The notes below the pieces were generated by a model. The model ran no database searches. It was not told where the DNA came from and was given only the letters and a program-made list of their open reading frames with translations. A stretch of DNA of 64,000 nucleotides from Lachnospiraceae bacterium. GTDB lineage: Bacteria > Bacillota > Clostridia > Lachnospirales > Lachnospiraceae. Positions 25,895 through 34,256 of this stretch are shown piece by piece; the first letter of the stretch is position 1; each line of letters opens with the position of its first letter. The stretch is from positions 6,887 through 70,886 of the forward strand of contig JAAUZH010000005.1 of NCBI GenBank assembly GCA_014804675.1, read 5' to 3'. The position numbers were made by a program, and so were the translations under genes.

Positions 25895-26091
25895 AAGGAC
25901 CGCCTACTTTTCCGATTTATAATATAATTCTATTATAGCATTTTAAGTCATTATTTAAAAGAAATAGAATGTAAAATTTAATATTTCCATACTATTTGGT
26001 TTCTGCTCTTATTTGTATTTACTTGCTTTTTACATCCCGTTCTATTAAAATAAAAAAAACAATATTTCAAATAAGAAAAGGAGAAACTACT

Positions 26092-26625
26092 ATGGCTCAA
26101 AATCCAATTGTAACCATCACTATGGAAAGCGATGATGTAATAAAGGCAGAATTATATCCTGAAATCGCACCAATTTCTGTAAATAATTTTATCAGCCTGA
26201 TTCAAAAGAATTTTTATGACGGTCTTATTTTCCACCGTGTCATCAAAGGCTTTATGATCCAGGGAGGTTGTCCGGAAGGATCTGGCATGGGCGGTCCCGG
26301 CTACAGCATACGGGGAGAGTTTTCCTCTAACGGATATGAAAATAACTTAAAGCATACGGAAGGTGTGCTTTCCATGGCAAGGAGCATGCACCCCAATTCA
26401 GCAGGCAGCCAGTTCTTCATTATGCACAAAAACTCCCCGCATTTAGACGGTTCTTATGCAGCATTCGGTAAAGTAATCGAAGGCATGGAAGCAGTAAATA
26501 AAATTGCAGAAACAGCTACCGACTATTCCGACAGACCTTTAGAAGAACAGAAAATCAAATCTATGACTGTTGATACCTTTGGTGTGGACTATCCGGAGCC
26601 GGATAAAATTATGGCAGGATTATAA
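26092..26625 (+). CDS. Cyclophilin-type peptidyl-prolyl cis-trans isomerase
   Basis: A 177-residue cytoplasmic cyclophilin: NFISLIQKNFYDGLIFHRVIKGFMIQGGCPEGSGMGGPGY carries the catalytic Arg in FHRV and the GFMIQGG motif, SMARSMHPNSAGSQFFIM is the substrate groove, and GSYAAFGKVIEGME ends the core. No signal peptide. ATG 26092 is set by AAAAGGAG; the longer upstream frame lacks a site. Monocistronic, terminated at 26781-26818. Confidence 0.95.
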   Translation: MAQNPIVTITMESDDVIKAELYPEIAPISVNNFISLIQKNFYDGLIFHRVIKGFMIQGGCPEGSGMGGPGYSIRGEFSSNGYENNLKHTEGVLSMARSMHPNSAGSQFFIMHKNSPHLDGSYAAFGKVIEGMEAVNKIAETATDYSDRPLEEQKIKSMTVDTFGVDYPEPDKIMAGL

Positions 26626-26780
26626 AACGGTATGCTCCGTTCATTTTTTGTTCATATATAATTTAAAATCTCTTAATTTACATAACATGTTTTATCCAAA
26701 TCTCTTCCATATACTATGTATATATGATAAGTTCATAACAAATGAGATATTACTTTTTAAAAGACTTTTTCATAATAAAT

Positions 26781-26818
26781 GCCAAGTAATGAAGATTACT
26801 TGGCATCCTCCCTTTTTT
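26781..26818 (+). terminator. Terminator of the cyclophilin gene
   Basis: GCCAAGTAAT/ATTACTTGGC perfect 10-bp stem with loop GAAG, then a T run at 26812-26818. It lies 155 bases past the stop. Confidence 0.8.
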
Positions 26819-26842
26819 GGGAGCTTTTTTTCTTTTACCGAC

Positions 26843-26871
26843 AAAAAAGGAAGGCTGTCTGCGCAGCCTCC
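26843..26871 (-). terminator. Terminator of the aldolase gene
   Basis: On the minus strand GGAGGCTG pairs with CAGCCTTCC, followed by six Ts. It lies about 30 bases past the aldolase stop. Confidence 0.85.
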
Positions 26872-26899
26872 CAGCTTGTACCAATTAAAATTATAAAAA

Positions 26900-27763
26900 T
26901 TAAGCTTTTCCAACGGAACCGAATAATTCCATTTTTTCTTTTACGGTAGCTTTGATAGCTTCAGCGCCTGGTGCTAACAGCTTACGTGGATCAAAGCCTT
27001 TGCCTTCTTTATCCTTACCTGCTTCGATGTATTCGCGGGTAGCTGCTGCAAAGGATAACTGGCATTCTGTATTTACGTTAATCTTAGCAACTCCTAAGGA
27101 GATAGCTTTTTTAATCATATCAGCAGGGATACCTGTACCGCCATGAAGCACTAAAGGCATATCTCCTGTTAACTGCTGGATAGCATCCAATGTTTCAAAG
27201 GATAAACCTGCCCAGTTTTCAGGATATTTTCCATGAATGTTACCAATACCTGCTGCCAGGAAATCAATTCCTAAATCAGCAATTGCCTTACATTCCTTAG
27301 GGTCTGCACATTCTCCCATACCTACAACGCCGTCTTCTTCGCCGCCGATAGAGCCAACTTCCGCTTCAATAGAAATTCCTTTTGCATGTGCTGCTGCAAC
27401 TAACTCTTTTGTCTTAGCTACGTTCTCTTCAATGGGATAATGAGAACCATCAAACATGATGGAAGAGAAGCCTGCTTCTATACATTTATAGCAATGGTCA
27501 TAGCTGCCGTGGTCTAAGTGAAGAGCTACAGGAACAGTAATGTTCAGTTCTTCTAACATGCCGTTTACCATGCCCACAACAGTCTTATAACCTGTCATGT
27601 ATTTTCCTGCGCCTTCCGATACACCCAGGATAACAGGTGAATTGCATTCCTGAGCTGTTTGTAAGATAGCCTTTGTCCATTCCAAGTTGTTGATGTTGAA
27701 CTGACCAACTGCATAGTGGCCTGCTTTTGCTTTATCAAGCATTTCTTTTGCTGATACTAACAT
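26900..27763 (-). CDS. fba: Class II fructose-bisphosphate aldolase
   Basis: Zn-dependent glycolytic aldolase splitting fructose 1,6-bisphosphate. The 287-residue protein has AVGQFNINNLEWTKAILQTAQE, VALHLDHGSYDHCYKCIEAGFSSIMFDGSHYP (Asp and His metal/catalytic region), EAEVGSIGGEEDG, IGNIHGKYP, PLVLHGGTGIPADMIKKAI (third Zn histidine) and GVAKINVNTECQ. Start 27763 is set by GGAGG 7 bases upstream rather than the ATG at 27778. Single gene with its own terminator. Confidence 0.96.
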   Translation of the reverse strand: MLVSAKEMLDKAKAGHYAVGQFNINNLEWTKAILQTAQECNSPVILGVSEGAGKYMTGYKTVVGMVNGMLEELNITVPVALHLDHGSYDHCYKCIEAGFSSIMFDGSHYPIEENVAKTKELVAAAHAKGISIEAEVGSIGGEEDGVVGMGECADPKECKAIADLGIDFLAAGIGNIHGKYPENWAGLSFETLDAIQQLTGDMPLVLHGGTGIPADMIKKAISLGVAKINVNTECQLSFAAATREYIEAGKDKEGKGFDPRKLLAPGAEAIKATVKEKMELFGSVGKA

Positions 27764-27876
27764 TTTATTTACCTCCATTTGTTCAAACTTTGTCTTTTTC
27801 CCATTTATTATACCCTATCTTTTTTTAAAATGGAATAAGGATTAGGAAAAATGTTTCTAAAAATCCATTTTTTTCT

Positions 27877-28770
27877 TTAAGGAATAATAATTTCCAATGC
27901 CCGCTTTTCATTGGTGATTTGGACCTGGGAATGATAGCCCCCAAATTCTCCGTCTAAGGTCCATGGGATACTTTCCTCCGTTTCAATGGAGAGTTCGCTT
28001 GTTTTAAAGCAGTCCATATATTCTGTCACGATTTTTCTTCCTATCAGGGAAGTCAGAATCATGTTTAATTCAATCATGTTTTTTGGTTTTTTAATCAGAG
28101 TCACTTCAAAAAGTCCGTCATCCAGCTCTACTTTTTTTCCAGTAATCTTTCGAAATCCTCCCACGGAAAGGGAATTGGTTATCATGCCAAACATAAAATC
28201 GTCTTCTGTGTCTATTCCGTCATGGCTGTATTTCACATGATAGGAGGGAATGGAATTCATCCGTTTGGCCCCTTCCAGTATATATGCCATATGTCCCAGC
28301 ACGTTTTTTATCTGCTGGTCCGTAGCATAGGAAACATCGGTAAACAGTCCAAATGCTGCTATATAAACAAAAGTATCTTTGTTAAAGGAACCAATGTCGC
28401 ATGGAAAAAGCCTTCCGCTGACTATAGACTCTGTTGCCTTGATCATGCTGGAGGAAATGCCCAGACTCTTTGCAAAGTCATTGGTGGTTCCTGCGGGTAC
28501 ATAGCCAATGGGAATTTTTCTTTCACTTTCCATCATACCGGTTACTACTTCATCCAAAGTGCCATCCCCGCCACTGCATGTTAAAATCTCAAAATCTTCT
28601 GCTCTCTCCCTTGTTGCTTTTATAGCGTCTCCCTGCTGCTGGGTCGGATAAGCGGTCACTTCAAAGCCTGCTTTTGTAAAAATATCAATCATATCAAGCA
28701 GGTTGCTTCGGATGCTTGCCTTTCCTGCATGGGGATTGTATATAAAAAGCATTTTTTTCTTATCCATCAT
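27877..28770 (-). CDS. YegS/BmrU-family diacylglycerol kinase-like lipid kinase
   Basis: A 297-residue soluble lipid kinase. MLFIYNPHAGKASIRSNL begins the fold, LTCSGGDGTLDEVVTGMM carries the GGDGT nucleotide motif, and IPIGYVPAGTTNDFAKSLGI the second signature. The C-terminal half is a beta-sandwich, with LDDGLFEVTLI near its end. Members phosphorylate diacylglycerol or similar lipids, in Firmicutes often to return diacylglycerol to phospholipid synthesis. GGAGGCGAA precedes the paired ATGs; either may start. It is beyond the terminator of the crh operon, so likely a separate unit. Confidence 0.92.
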   Translation of the reverse strand: MMDKKKMLFIYNPHAGKASIRSNLLDMIDIFTKAGFEVTAYPTQQQGDAIKATRERAEDFEILTCSGGDGTLDEVVTGMMESERKIPIGYVPAGTTNDFAKSLGISSSMIKATESIVSGRLFPCDIGSFNKDTFVYIAAFGLFTDVSYATDQQIKNVLGHMAYILEGAKRMNSIPSYHVKYSHDGIDTEDDFMFGMITNSLSVGGFRKITGKKVELDDGLFEVTLIKKPKNMIELNMILTSLIGRKIVTEYMDCFKTSELSIETEESIPWTLDGEFGGYHSQVQITNEKRALEIIIP

Positions 28771-28806
28771 TTCGCCTCCTTCTTGCTGTATCTTTTATTT
28801 TATCAA

Positions 28807-28836
28807 AAAAGGAACACAAAATACAGTGTTCCTTTT
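28807..28836 (-). terminator. Terminator after crh
   Basis: AAAAGGAACAC/GTGTTCCTTTT perfect 11-bp stem, with more Ts following on the minus strand. It lies 12 bases past the crh stop. Confidence 0.88.
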
Positions 28837-28848
28837 GTTTATCCCTGA

Positions 28849-29112
28849 TTACTGTTTCTCATGTCCGCTTAAATATGCTTCAATGCTCTCCACTGCAGCA
28901 GATTCATCTTTTCCCTCTGCAATCACGGTAACTTCCTCGCCCATGTTAAGTCCAAGGCTCATCATACCCATAATGCTCTTTGCATTGACCTTTTTTCCTT
29001 CTGCCTGAATATAAACTGTGCTGTCGTACTGGCTTGCTTTTTGTACCAGCACCGCAACGGGCCTTGCCTCCAATCCGCTTGTCAATTGAATTGTCATAGA
29101 TCTTTGAATCAT
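28849..29112 (-). CDS. crh: Crh-like HPr paralogue lacking the phospho-histidine
   Basis: An 87-residue HPr-fold protein. The HPr signature that normally reads GxHARPA is SGLEARPVAV, with Glu15 exactly at the site of His15, so it cannot accept phosphate from PTS enzyme I. The regulatory serine is kept: NAKSIMGMMSLG puts Ser46 at the HPr kinase site. That is the hallmark of Crh, a catabolite-repression cofactor phosphorylated by HprK; in Bacillus the equivalent residue is Gln. It overlaps whiA by ATGA, as in the Bacillus yvcJ-whiA-crh order. Confidence 0.93.
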   Translation of the reverse strand: MIQRSMTIQLTSGLEARPVAVLVQKASQYDSTVYIQAEGKKVNAKSIMGMMSLGLNMGEEVTVIAEGKDESAAVESIEAYLSGHEKQ

Positions 29113-30041
29113 AATTTTTCCTCCTCCTGCGCCTTCAGCCGTTTGGCTATTTCTGCAAGCTTCCGAAGTCTGTGATTAACCCCTGACTTTCCTACTGGAG
29201 GGTCCAGCAGTTCTCCCAACTCCTTTAAAGCCGCATCCGGATTTTCCAAACGTACTTGTGCCATTTCCTGTAAGTTCTCCGGCAATTTCTTTAGTCCATA
29301 GCGTTCCTTAATAAATAGAATATCTTCCACCTGTCTGGATGCTGCATTTACTGTTTTTGTAATATTGGCCGCCTCACAATTGACCCTCCGGTTTACGGAA
29401 TTTCTTACTTCCTTTAATATCCGGAGATTTTCCAAATCCATCAAAGCCCTGTGAGCTTCCATAATATTCAATAAGTCCACTATTCCTTCTCCCTCTTTTA
29501 GATATACCACAAAGTATTTCTTTCGAAGGACAATTTTTCCATCCAGGGAAAAGTCTTTTAATATGGCAACCAGCTGCTCTGCCTGGGTTTCCTTTGTGCA
29601 CACATACTCCAGATGATAACCCTTTTCCGGTGCGCTCATGGAACCTGCCGCCAAATAAGCTCCTCTTAAAAAAGCTCTTTTACAGCAGCTGTTCTTTAAT
29701 AAAAGGGGGCTGATTGTTCCATCCCGGTGCTTAATGGATTTTAAGATGCCTTCTGCATCCTTATGCCCTGCCACTTCTAATACATAAATGAAATTTTTCC
29801 CCTGTCTGCCGTTCAGACGGACTAAGACATCAGAATATATATTAAATGCTTTTCTTAACAATGTAAAGTATTTTCTTGCTACAGTTTTATTTTCTGTTTG
29901 AATCCTGATTCTTATTCTGCCTTCTTCTTCCGCAATTTTACCGCAAAACTCAATAATTGCAGCTATTTCCGCAATCTGGCAATGACGGGAAGAGCTATGG
30001 ACATTTACCAGCTCTTCTTTGACGTTTCCGGAAAATGACAT
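29109..30041 (-). CDS. whiA: WhiA-family DNA-binding protein
   Basis: A 310-residue WhiA homologue with an N-terminal LAGLIDADG-like fold (GNVKEELVNVHSSSRHCQIAEIAAIIEFCG, then RAFLRGAYLAAGSMSAPEKGYHLEY) and a C-terminal helix-turn-helix (NCEAANITKTVNAASRQVEDI, PENLQEMAQVRLENPDAALKELGELLDPPVGKSGVNHRLRKL). The endonuclease residues are not kept in WhiA, which acts as a DNA-binding factor in sporulation, division and metabolism. It follows rapZ by 34 bases and overlaps crh. Confidence 0.95.
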   Translation of the reverse strand: MSFSGNVKEELVNVHSSSRHCQIAEIAAIIEFCGKIAEEEGRIRIRIQTENKTVARKYFTLLRKAFNIYSDVLVRLNGRQGKNFIYVLEVAGHKDAEGILKSIKHRDGTISPLLLKNSCCKRAFLRGAYLAAGSMSAPEKGYHLEYVCTKETQAEQLVAILKDFSLDGKIVLRKKYFVVYLKEGEGIVDLLNIMEAHRALMDLENLRILKEVRNSVNRRVNCEAANITKTVNAASRQVEDILFIKERYGLKKLPENLQEMAQVRLENPDAALKELGELLDPPVGKSGVNHRLRKLAEIAKRLKAQEEEKL

Positions 30042-30075
30042 ACTGCCTCCTGCCTGCTTATCCTGAATATTTCAC

Positions 30076-30930
30076 TCATACCGCATCTCTGTGATTTATG
30101 GATAAGCCATAATTTCCTTTATTTTTCAGTGCTTCGTAAAGGGCATTTGCTAAAGTAACGCTTCTATGTCTTCCGCCAGTGCAGCCAATGGCAATGACCA
30201 GACGGTGTTTTCCTTCTTTTACATAATTGGGGATAAGGAATTCAATCATGTCCGTCAGCTTTTTTAAAAATTCCCCTGCTTCCGAAAAGCTCATCACATA
30301 ATCCCTGACTTCTTTCTCATTACCAGTTTTTAATTTCAATTCGTCAATATAAAAAGGATTGGGCAGAAACCGTACATCAAATACTAAATCTGCATCTAAA
30401 GGAATGCCATGCTTGAACCCAAAGGACATTACATTTATCATAAGGCTATTATATTCTTCATTTTTCAAAAATATGCGGTCAAGCTCTTCCTTTAATTCCC
30501 TTGTAAGGAGACTGGTCGTATCTATGACATAATCCGCCCTGTCATGAATGGCTTTCAGCATTTTTCGTTCCTTTTTTATGCTTTCCTCAATGCTGCCGTT
30601 TCCATCTACCGGGTGAATGCGCCTTGTTTCTTTGTAGCGCTTTACCAGCACGCGGTCCTCTGCATCCATAAACAGAAGTTCAAAACTGTAGCCCTTATTC
30701 TTAAGCTCCTCCAATGCCTGATTCATTTGCAGAAAGGAACCTTTTGAACGCACATCCAGGCCAAGAGCCGCCTTTTCAATTTCACTTCCTGAAGGTGCAA
30801 TCAATTCTGTAAATGTGGCAATAAGGGATACCGGCAAATTATCCACGCAATAAAATCCCGCATCTTCCAGCATCTTCATGGCAGTGCTCTTTCCGCCTCC
30901 GCTCATACCCGTTACCACTACAAATTTCAT
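30076..30930 (-). CDS. rapZ: RapZ/YvcJ nucleotide-binding protein
   Basis: A 284-residue member. MKFVVVTGMSGGGKSTAMKMLEDAGFYCVDNLP holds the Walker A (GMSGGGKS) and LGLDVRSKG follows. The C-terminal half has MSFGFKHGIPLDADLVFDVRFLPNPFYIDELK and IAIGCTGGRHRSVTLANAL. In Enterobacteria it is an RNA adaptor sensing glucosamine-6-phosphate; in Firmicutes (YvcJ) it is a nucleotide-binding protein of the whiA-crh cluster. The yvcK gene that usually sits between it and whiA is absent here. Confidence 0.95.
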   Translation of the reverse strand: MKFVVVTGMSGGGKSTAMKMLEDAGFYCVDNLPVSLIATFTELIAPSGSEIEKAALGLDVRSKGSFLQMNQALEELKNKGYSFELLFMDAEDRVLVKRYKETRRIHPVDGNGSIEESIKKERKMLKAIHDRADYVIDTTSLLTRELKEELDRIFLKNEEYNSLMINVMSFGFKHGIPLDADLVFDVRFLPNPFYIDELKLKTGNEKEVRDYVMSFSEAGEFLKKLTDMIEFLIPNYVKEGKHRLVIAIGCTGGRHRSVTLANALYEALKNKGNYGLSINHRDAV

Positions 30931-30987
30931 ATTGCACCTCCTAATGTCATATAAGCTGCCTGTCGTTGCAAAAGCCTAAAAAGTATT

Positions 30988-31899
30988 TTAAAATTCTCCT
31001 AATTTAATAATCTCTGTTTCCAATGTCACTCCAAATTTATCTTTTACTCTTTCCGTTACTTCATCAATAACATCTGCTACATCCGTTGCAGTTGCATTTC
31101 CTTCATTGATGACAAAGCCACAGTGCTTTTCCGAGACTCTGGCTCCTCCGATGCGAAATCCCCGAAGCCCTGCATCCATAATCAGCTTTCCTGCAAAATA
31201 CCCTTCCGGACGTTTGAAGGTGCTTCCTGCACTGGGATAATTCAAGGGCTGCTTTTCCCGCCTTTTTTGATTCAGCTCCTCCATTCGGTTCTTTATCTGT
31301 TCCTTTTCTCCTTCCTTCAGCAAAAGAACAGCTTCCGTCACGATAAAAGGACGGTTTTTGATAATGCTGTTCCGATAGCCAAATTCCATGGTTTCGTTAT
31401 CCAGAATCATTATTTCACCCTGTTCGTCCATTACTGTAACACTTTCCACCACGTGCTTCATTTCTCCGTCATAGGCTCCCGCATTCATGACCACAGCTCC
31501 CCCTATGGTGCCTGGAATCCCGGCTGCAAACTCAAAGCCTGTCAGTCCCGCTTCGTAAGCTTTTGCAGCTACAGTAGAAAGGAGGGCACCAGCTTCTGCC
31601 GTAACCCTCTTATCTTTTATTTCTATGTTTTTAAGCCCTGCACTTAAATCTAATATGACACCTTCATATCCCTTATCGCTTACAAGAATATTGCTTCCGT
31701 TCCCTAATATAAAATACGGCTGTTCCGTTTTTCGCAAATAATCCATAACAGCAGTCAATTGAGACTTTTCCTGTATTTTAGCAAAATATTCCGCTTCTCC
31801 GCCTACACGAAAAGTAGTGTGCCTGCTCATAGGCTCTTTCCTTAACACGTTTTCGCTGCCAAGAACCTCTGTCAAATACTCATAAAGAGCTCCATTCAT
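30988..31899 (-). CDS. murB: UDP-N-acetylenolpyruvoylglucosamine reductase
   Basis: FAD enzyme of peptidoglycan precursor synthesis. The 303-residue sequence has SRHTTFRVGGEAEYF, FILGNGSNILVSDKGYEGVILDL, AGIPGTIGGAVVMNAGAYDGEM (FAD binding), GYRNSIIKNRPFIVTEAVLLL with the catalytic Arg and Tyr region, YPSAGSTFKRPEGYFAGKLIMDAGLRGFRIGGA and SEKHCGFVINEGNATA with the late Ser/His block. Start 31899 is preferred because GGGAGA lies about 7 bases upstream; the frame extends to a TTG at 31941. The gene lies in the hprK-glk-rapZ-whiA-crh cluster. Confidence 0.95.
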   Translation of the reverse strand: MNGALYEYLTEVLGSENVLRKEPMSRHTTFRVGGEAEYFAKIQEKSQLTAVMDYLRKTEQPYFILGNGSNILVSDKGYEGVILDLSAGLKNIEIKDKRVTAEAGALLSTVAAKAYEAGLTGFEFAAGIPGTIGGAVVMNAGAYDGEMKHVVESVTVMDEQGEIMILDNETMEFGYRNSIIKNRPFIVTEAVLLLKEGEKEQIKNRMEELNQKRREKQPLNYPSAGSTFKRPEGYFAGKLIMDAGLRGFRIGGARVSEKHCGFVINEGNATATDVADVIDEVTERVKDKFGVTLETEIIKLGEF

Positions 31900-31963
31900 T
31901 TCGATTCTCCCATCTTTACGCATTTCCATTCTTTTGTTCAAAGATATGTGAAAATCTGCTTTT

Positions 31964-32899
31964 CTATTCTAATACTAATTTGGCAGCTCCAAAAATTCCC
32001 GCATCGTTTTCCAATGTAGCAAGCTCGAATTTGGCATTACGGCTTCCATGGAAAACATACTCCTTATAACTTTCCTGAATATAGTCAATCAAAACCTTTC
32101 CTGCCTTTGACACACCTCCGCCGATTACGAATACTTCCGGATTTACTACAGCTGCAACAGCCGCAAGTCCTTTTCCCAGATACTTTCCAAAACGTTCCAC
32201 GATTTCTACTGCTACTTCATCTCCAAATTTGACAGCATCCCATACATCTTTTGCCGTTACGGTCTCTTTCTTTAATACAGTTACCTTATCCGTTCTTGCC
32301 AGTTCTCTTTTTGCCAGACGCACAATGCCTGTTGCTGAAGCATATTGCTCCAGGCAGCCATAATTCCCACAGCCGCATGGATCCAGTTCACCATCCTGTA
32401 TATGGATATGTCCAATCTCACCTCCAGCGCCGTTAGCGCCGGTTAAGATTTCACCGTCTATGATAATGCCTCCGCCTACACCGGTACCAAGAGTAACTAC
32501 CACAAGATTCTTGTAGCCTTGTCCCCCGCCTTTCCACATTTCGCCAAGGGCTGCCACATTTGCATCATTTCCACACTTAACCGGCATTTCCAAAAGCTCA
32601 CCTAATGTTTCATTTACATTAAACTGACCCCAGCCCAGATTAACACAATTATAAACAATGCCTCTTTTATCTACAGGTCCGGGAACTCCCATCCCCACGC
32701 CGATTACATCCTTTCTCTGGATGGATTTTTCCTTCAATTTGTCTTTAATGGTCTCTGCAATATCCGGCAGGATATTTTCCCCATTATTTTTCGTGCGGGT
32801 CTTAATTTCCCATTTATCAAGAACAGTGCCGCTATCATTAAAAAGCCCCAGCTTAATAGTAGTTCCGCCTACATCTACCCCAAAACAATATTGACTCAT
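31964..32899 (-). CDS. glk: ROK-family glucokinase
   Basis: A 311-residue ROK kinase that likely phosphorylates glucose with ATP. FGVDVGGTTIKLGLF is the phosphate-binding loop, CGNDANVAALGEMW holds the catalytic Asp, VVTLGTGVGGGIIIDG follows, and GEIGHIHI plus CGCGNYGCLEQYASA carry the His and Cys of the zinc site. Start 32899 is used because GAAGGAG is best spaced there; an in-frame ATG at 32905 would overlap the hprK stop. Its place directly behind hprK links glucose entry to catabolite control. Confidence 0.93.
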   Translation of the reverse strand: MSQYCFGVDVGGTTIKLGLFNDSGTVLDKWEIKTRTKNNGENILPDIAETIKDKLKEKSIQRKDVIGVGMGVPGPVDKRGIVYNCVNLGWGQFNVNETLGELLEMPVKCGNDANVAALGEMWKGGGQGYKNLVVVTLGTGVGGGIIIDGEILTGANGAGGEIGHIHIQDGELDPCGCGNYGCLEQYASATGIVRLAKRELARTDKVTVLKKETVTAKDVWDAVKFGDEVAVEIVERFGKYLGKGLAAVAAVVNPEVFVIGGGVSKAGKVLIDYIQESYKEYVFHGSRNAKFELATLENDAGIFGAAKLVLE

Positions 32900-32901
32900 A
32901 A

Positions 32902-33855
32902 TCATTCTCCTTCTTCGTCTTCATCTTCTTCTCTTCTTTTTGCCAATTGATTCTGGACACGAGTGTACAATTCCTGTGCTGCATTGTAACCCATCTTTTT
33001 CTGACGATGATTAACCGCTGCCGACTCACAGATAACAGCCAGGTTACGGCCAGGCCTGATGGGGATGCTGTGGCATACGATTTTATTTCCTAAATACTCC
33101 GTATACTCTTCCTCCAGTCCCAGACGGTCATACTCTTTGTCCCGGTTCCAGTCCTCTAAACGAATAACCAGATCAATAGACTGGGTATCTTTTACACTGG
33201 ATACACCAAACAGGGTTTTTACATCCACAATTCCGATTCCTCTTAATTCAATAAAGTGTTTGGTAATATCCGGTGCGGAACCAATCAAGGTTTCATCACT
33301 TACTTTTCTAATCTCCACAACGTCATCGGTTACAAGACGATGTCCTCTTTTTATCAGCTCCAGTGCGGCCTCTGATTTACCGATACCGCTTTCACCTGTT
33401 ATCAGGACGCCTTCACCATAAACGTCTACCAATACACCATGAACGGAAATACACGGAGCAAGCTTTACATTCAGCCAGCGGATAATTTCCCCCGCAAAGG
33501 CAGATGTGGCTTTTTTCGTCATAAGAAGCGGAACATTTTTTTCGTTGGCAATTTTTAAAAACAGGGGATCCGGCTTTAATTCCCGGCAAAAGATAATGAC
33601 CGGAATAGGGCAGGATAACAGCTTTTCAAAAATTTCTTTTTTCCGTTCCTCCTCCAGACATGCCATATAAGTATACTCTACAAAGCCTATGACCTGCAGC
33701 CTGGTTGCCTCGTAATGTTCAAAATATCCGGCCAGCTGAAGAGCCGGTCTGTTAATATCAGGCTGGGTAATCTTTACCTTTTTGATATCAATATCCGGTG
33801 TAAGATTTACCAGCTTGAATTCTTCAATAATCTTCTTTAATTTTACACTTGCCAT
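32902..33855 (-). CDS. hprK: HPr kinase/phosphorylase
   Basis: A 317-residue bifunctional enzyme that phosphorylates and dephosphorylates Ser46 of HPr and Crh. The N-terminal domain (1-125) is followed by the catalytic domain: SVHGVLVDVYGEGVLITGESGIGKSEAALELI with the P-loop at about 154-161 and a conserved His, HRLVTDDVVEI, ELRGIGIVDVKTLFG (K/P signature) and IRPGRNLAVICE. It is cotranscribed with glk and the Crh-like protein's operon, so its substrate is encoded a few genes away. AAGGAG precedes ATG 33855. Confidence 0.95.
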   Translation of the reverse strand: MASVKLKKIIEEFKLVNLTPDIDIKKVKITQPDINRPALQLAGYFEHYEATRLQVIGFVEYTYMACLEEERKKEIFEKLLSCPIPVIIFCRELKPDPLFLKIANEKNVPLLMTKKATSAFAGEIIRWLNVKLAPCISVHGVLVDVYGEGVLITGESGIGKSEAALELIKRGHRLVTDDVVEIRKVSDETLIGSAPDITKHFIELRGIGIVDVKTLFGVSSVKDTQSIDLVIRLEDWNRDKEYDRLGLEEEYTEYLGNKIVCHSIPIRPGRNLAVICESAAVNHRQKKMGYNAAQELYTRVQNQLAKRREEDEDEEGE

Positions 33856-34011
33856 CTACCTATCTCCTTGCCCGTTTATTTGTACCATCCATGATTATAT
33901 GCAAATATCCTTTTTATTATACTAATATCATGGTTTATTATGTTGAATTTATAATAAATATATTCTATCATAGAAAAAGAACAGCCGCAAGAAAATTAGG
34001 GAGATATTTCC

Positions 34012-34256
34012 TGCTGCTTGTAACAGTTCAGCCCGTCTGGGAGGGGAGTGCATTTGGAAGGCATAGAGCCGCCAGAGCATATAGTAGTCTGTCAGGCCTT
34101 GGCAAAGTCGCCAGCACTTACGCACCGTATTTGGGTGCGTTAGCACTGTTGCGTCTTTGCAGAGCGAGAGCGTGCCTGACAGACTACTATATGCTCTGGC
34201 GGCTCCATGCCTTCCAAATGCACTCCCCTCCCAGGCGGGCTGAACTGTTACTGCTG
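34012..34256. repeat. Foldback element A: ~85-bp inverted repeats around a 76-base core
   Basis: The left arm (34012-34097) and right arm (34174-34256) are near-perfect reverse complements, with only a few differences, around a core at 34098-34173. The core can itself fold further: GGTGCGTTA pairs with TACGCACC, and GCAAAG with CTTTGC. The same core, inverted and 94% identical (5 differences in 78 positions), occurs at 53017-53094, where the stems differ. Both have an AGACTACTA motif next to the core. The right arm contains the last codons and stop of uvrC. It may end uvrC transcription or be a small mobile element; no coding frame in it is credible. Confidence 0.85.

Noticed and set aside
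26092-26625. Longer start of the cyclophilin at 25996
   Set aside because: The extra 32 residues lack a ribosome site and family similarity; ATG 26092 has AAAAGGAG.
28849-29112. Ordinary HPr phosphocarrier (ptsH)
   Set aside because: The active histidine is replaced by Glu15 and the gene neighbours whiA and rapZ, so Crh is the better call.
34012-34256. Retron msr-msd or group II intron remnant
   Set aside because: No reverse-transcriptase gene or intron domain motifs are near any of the foldbacks; the palindromic shape alone is not enough.
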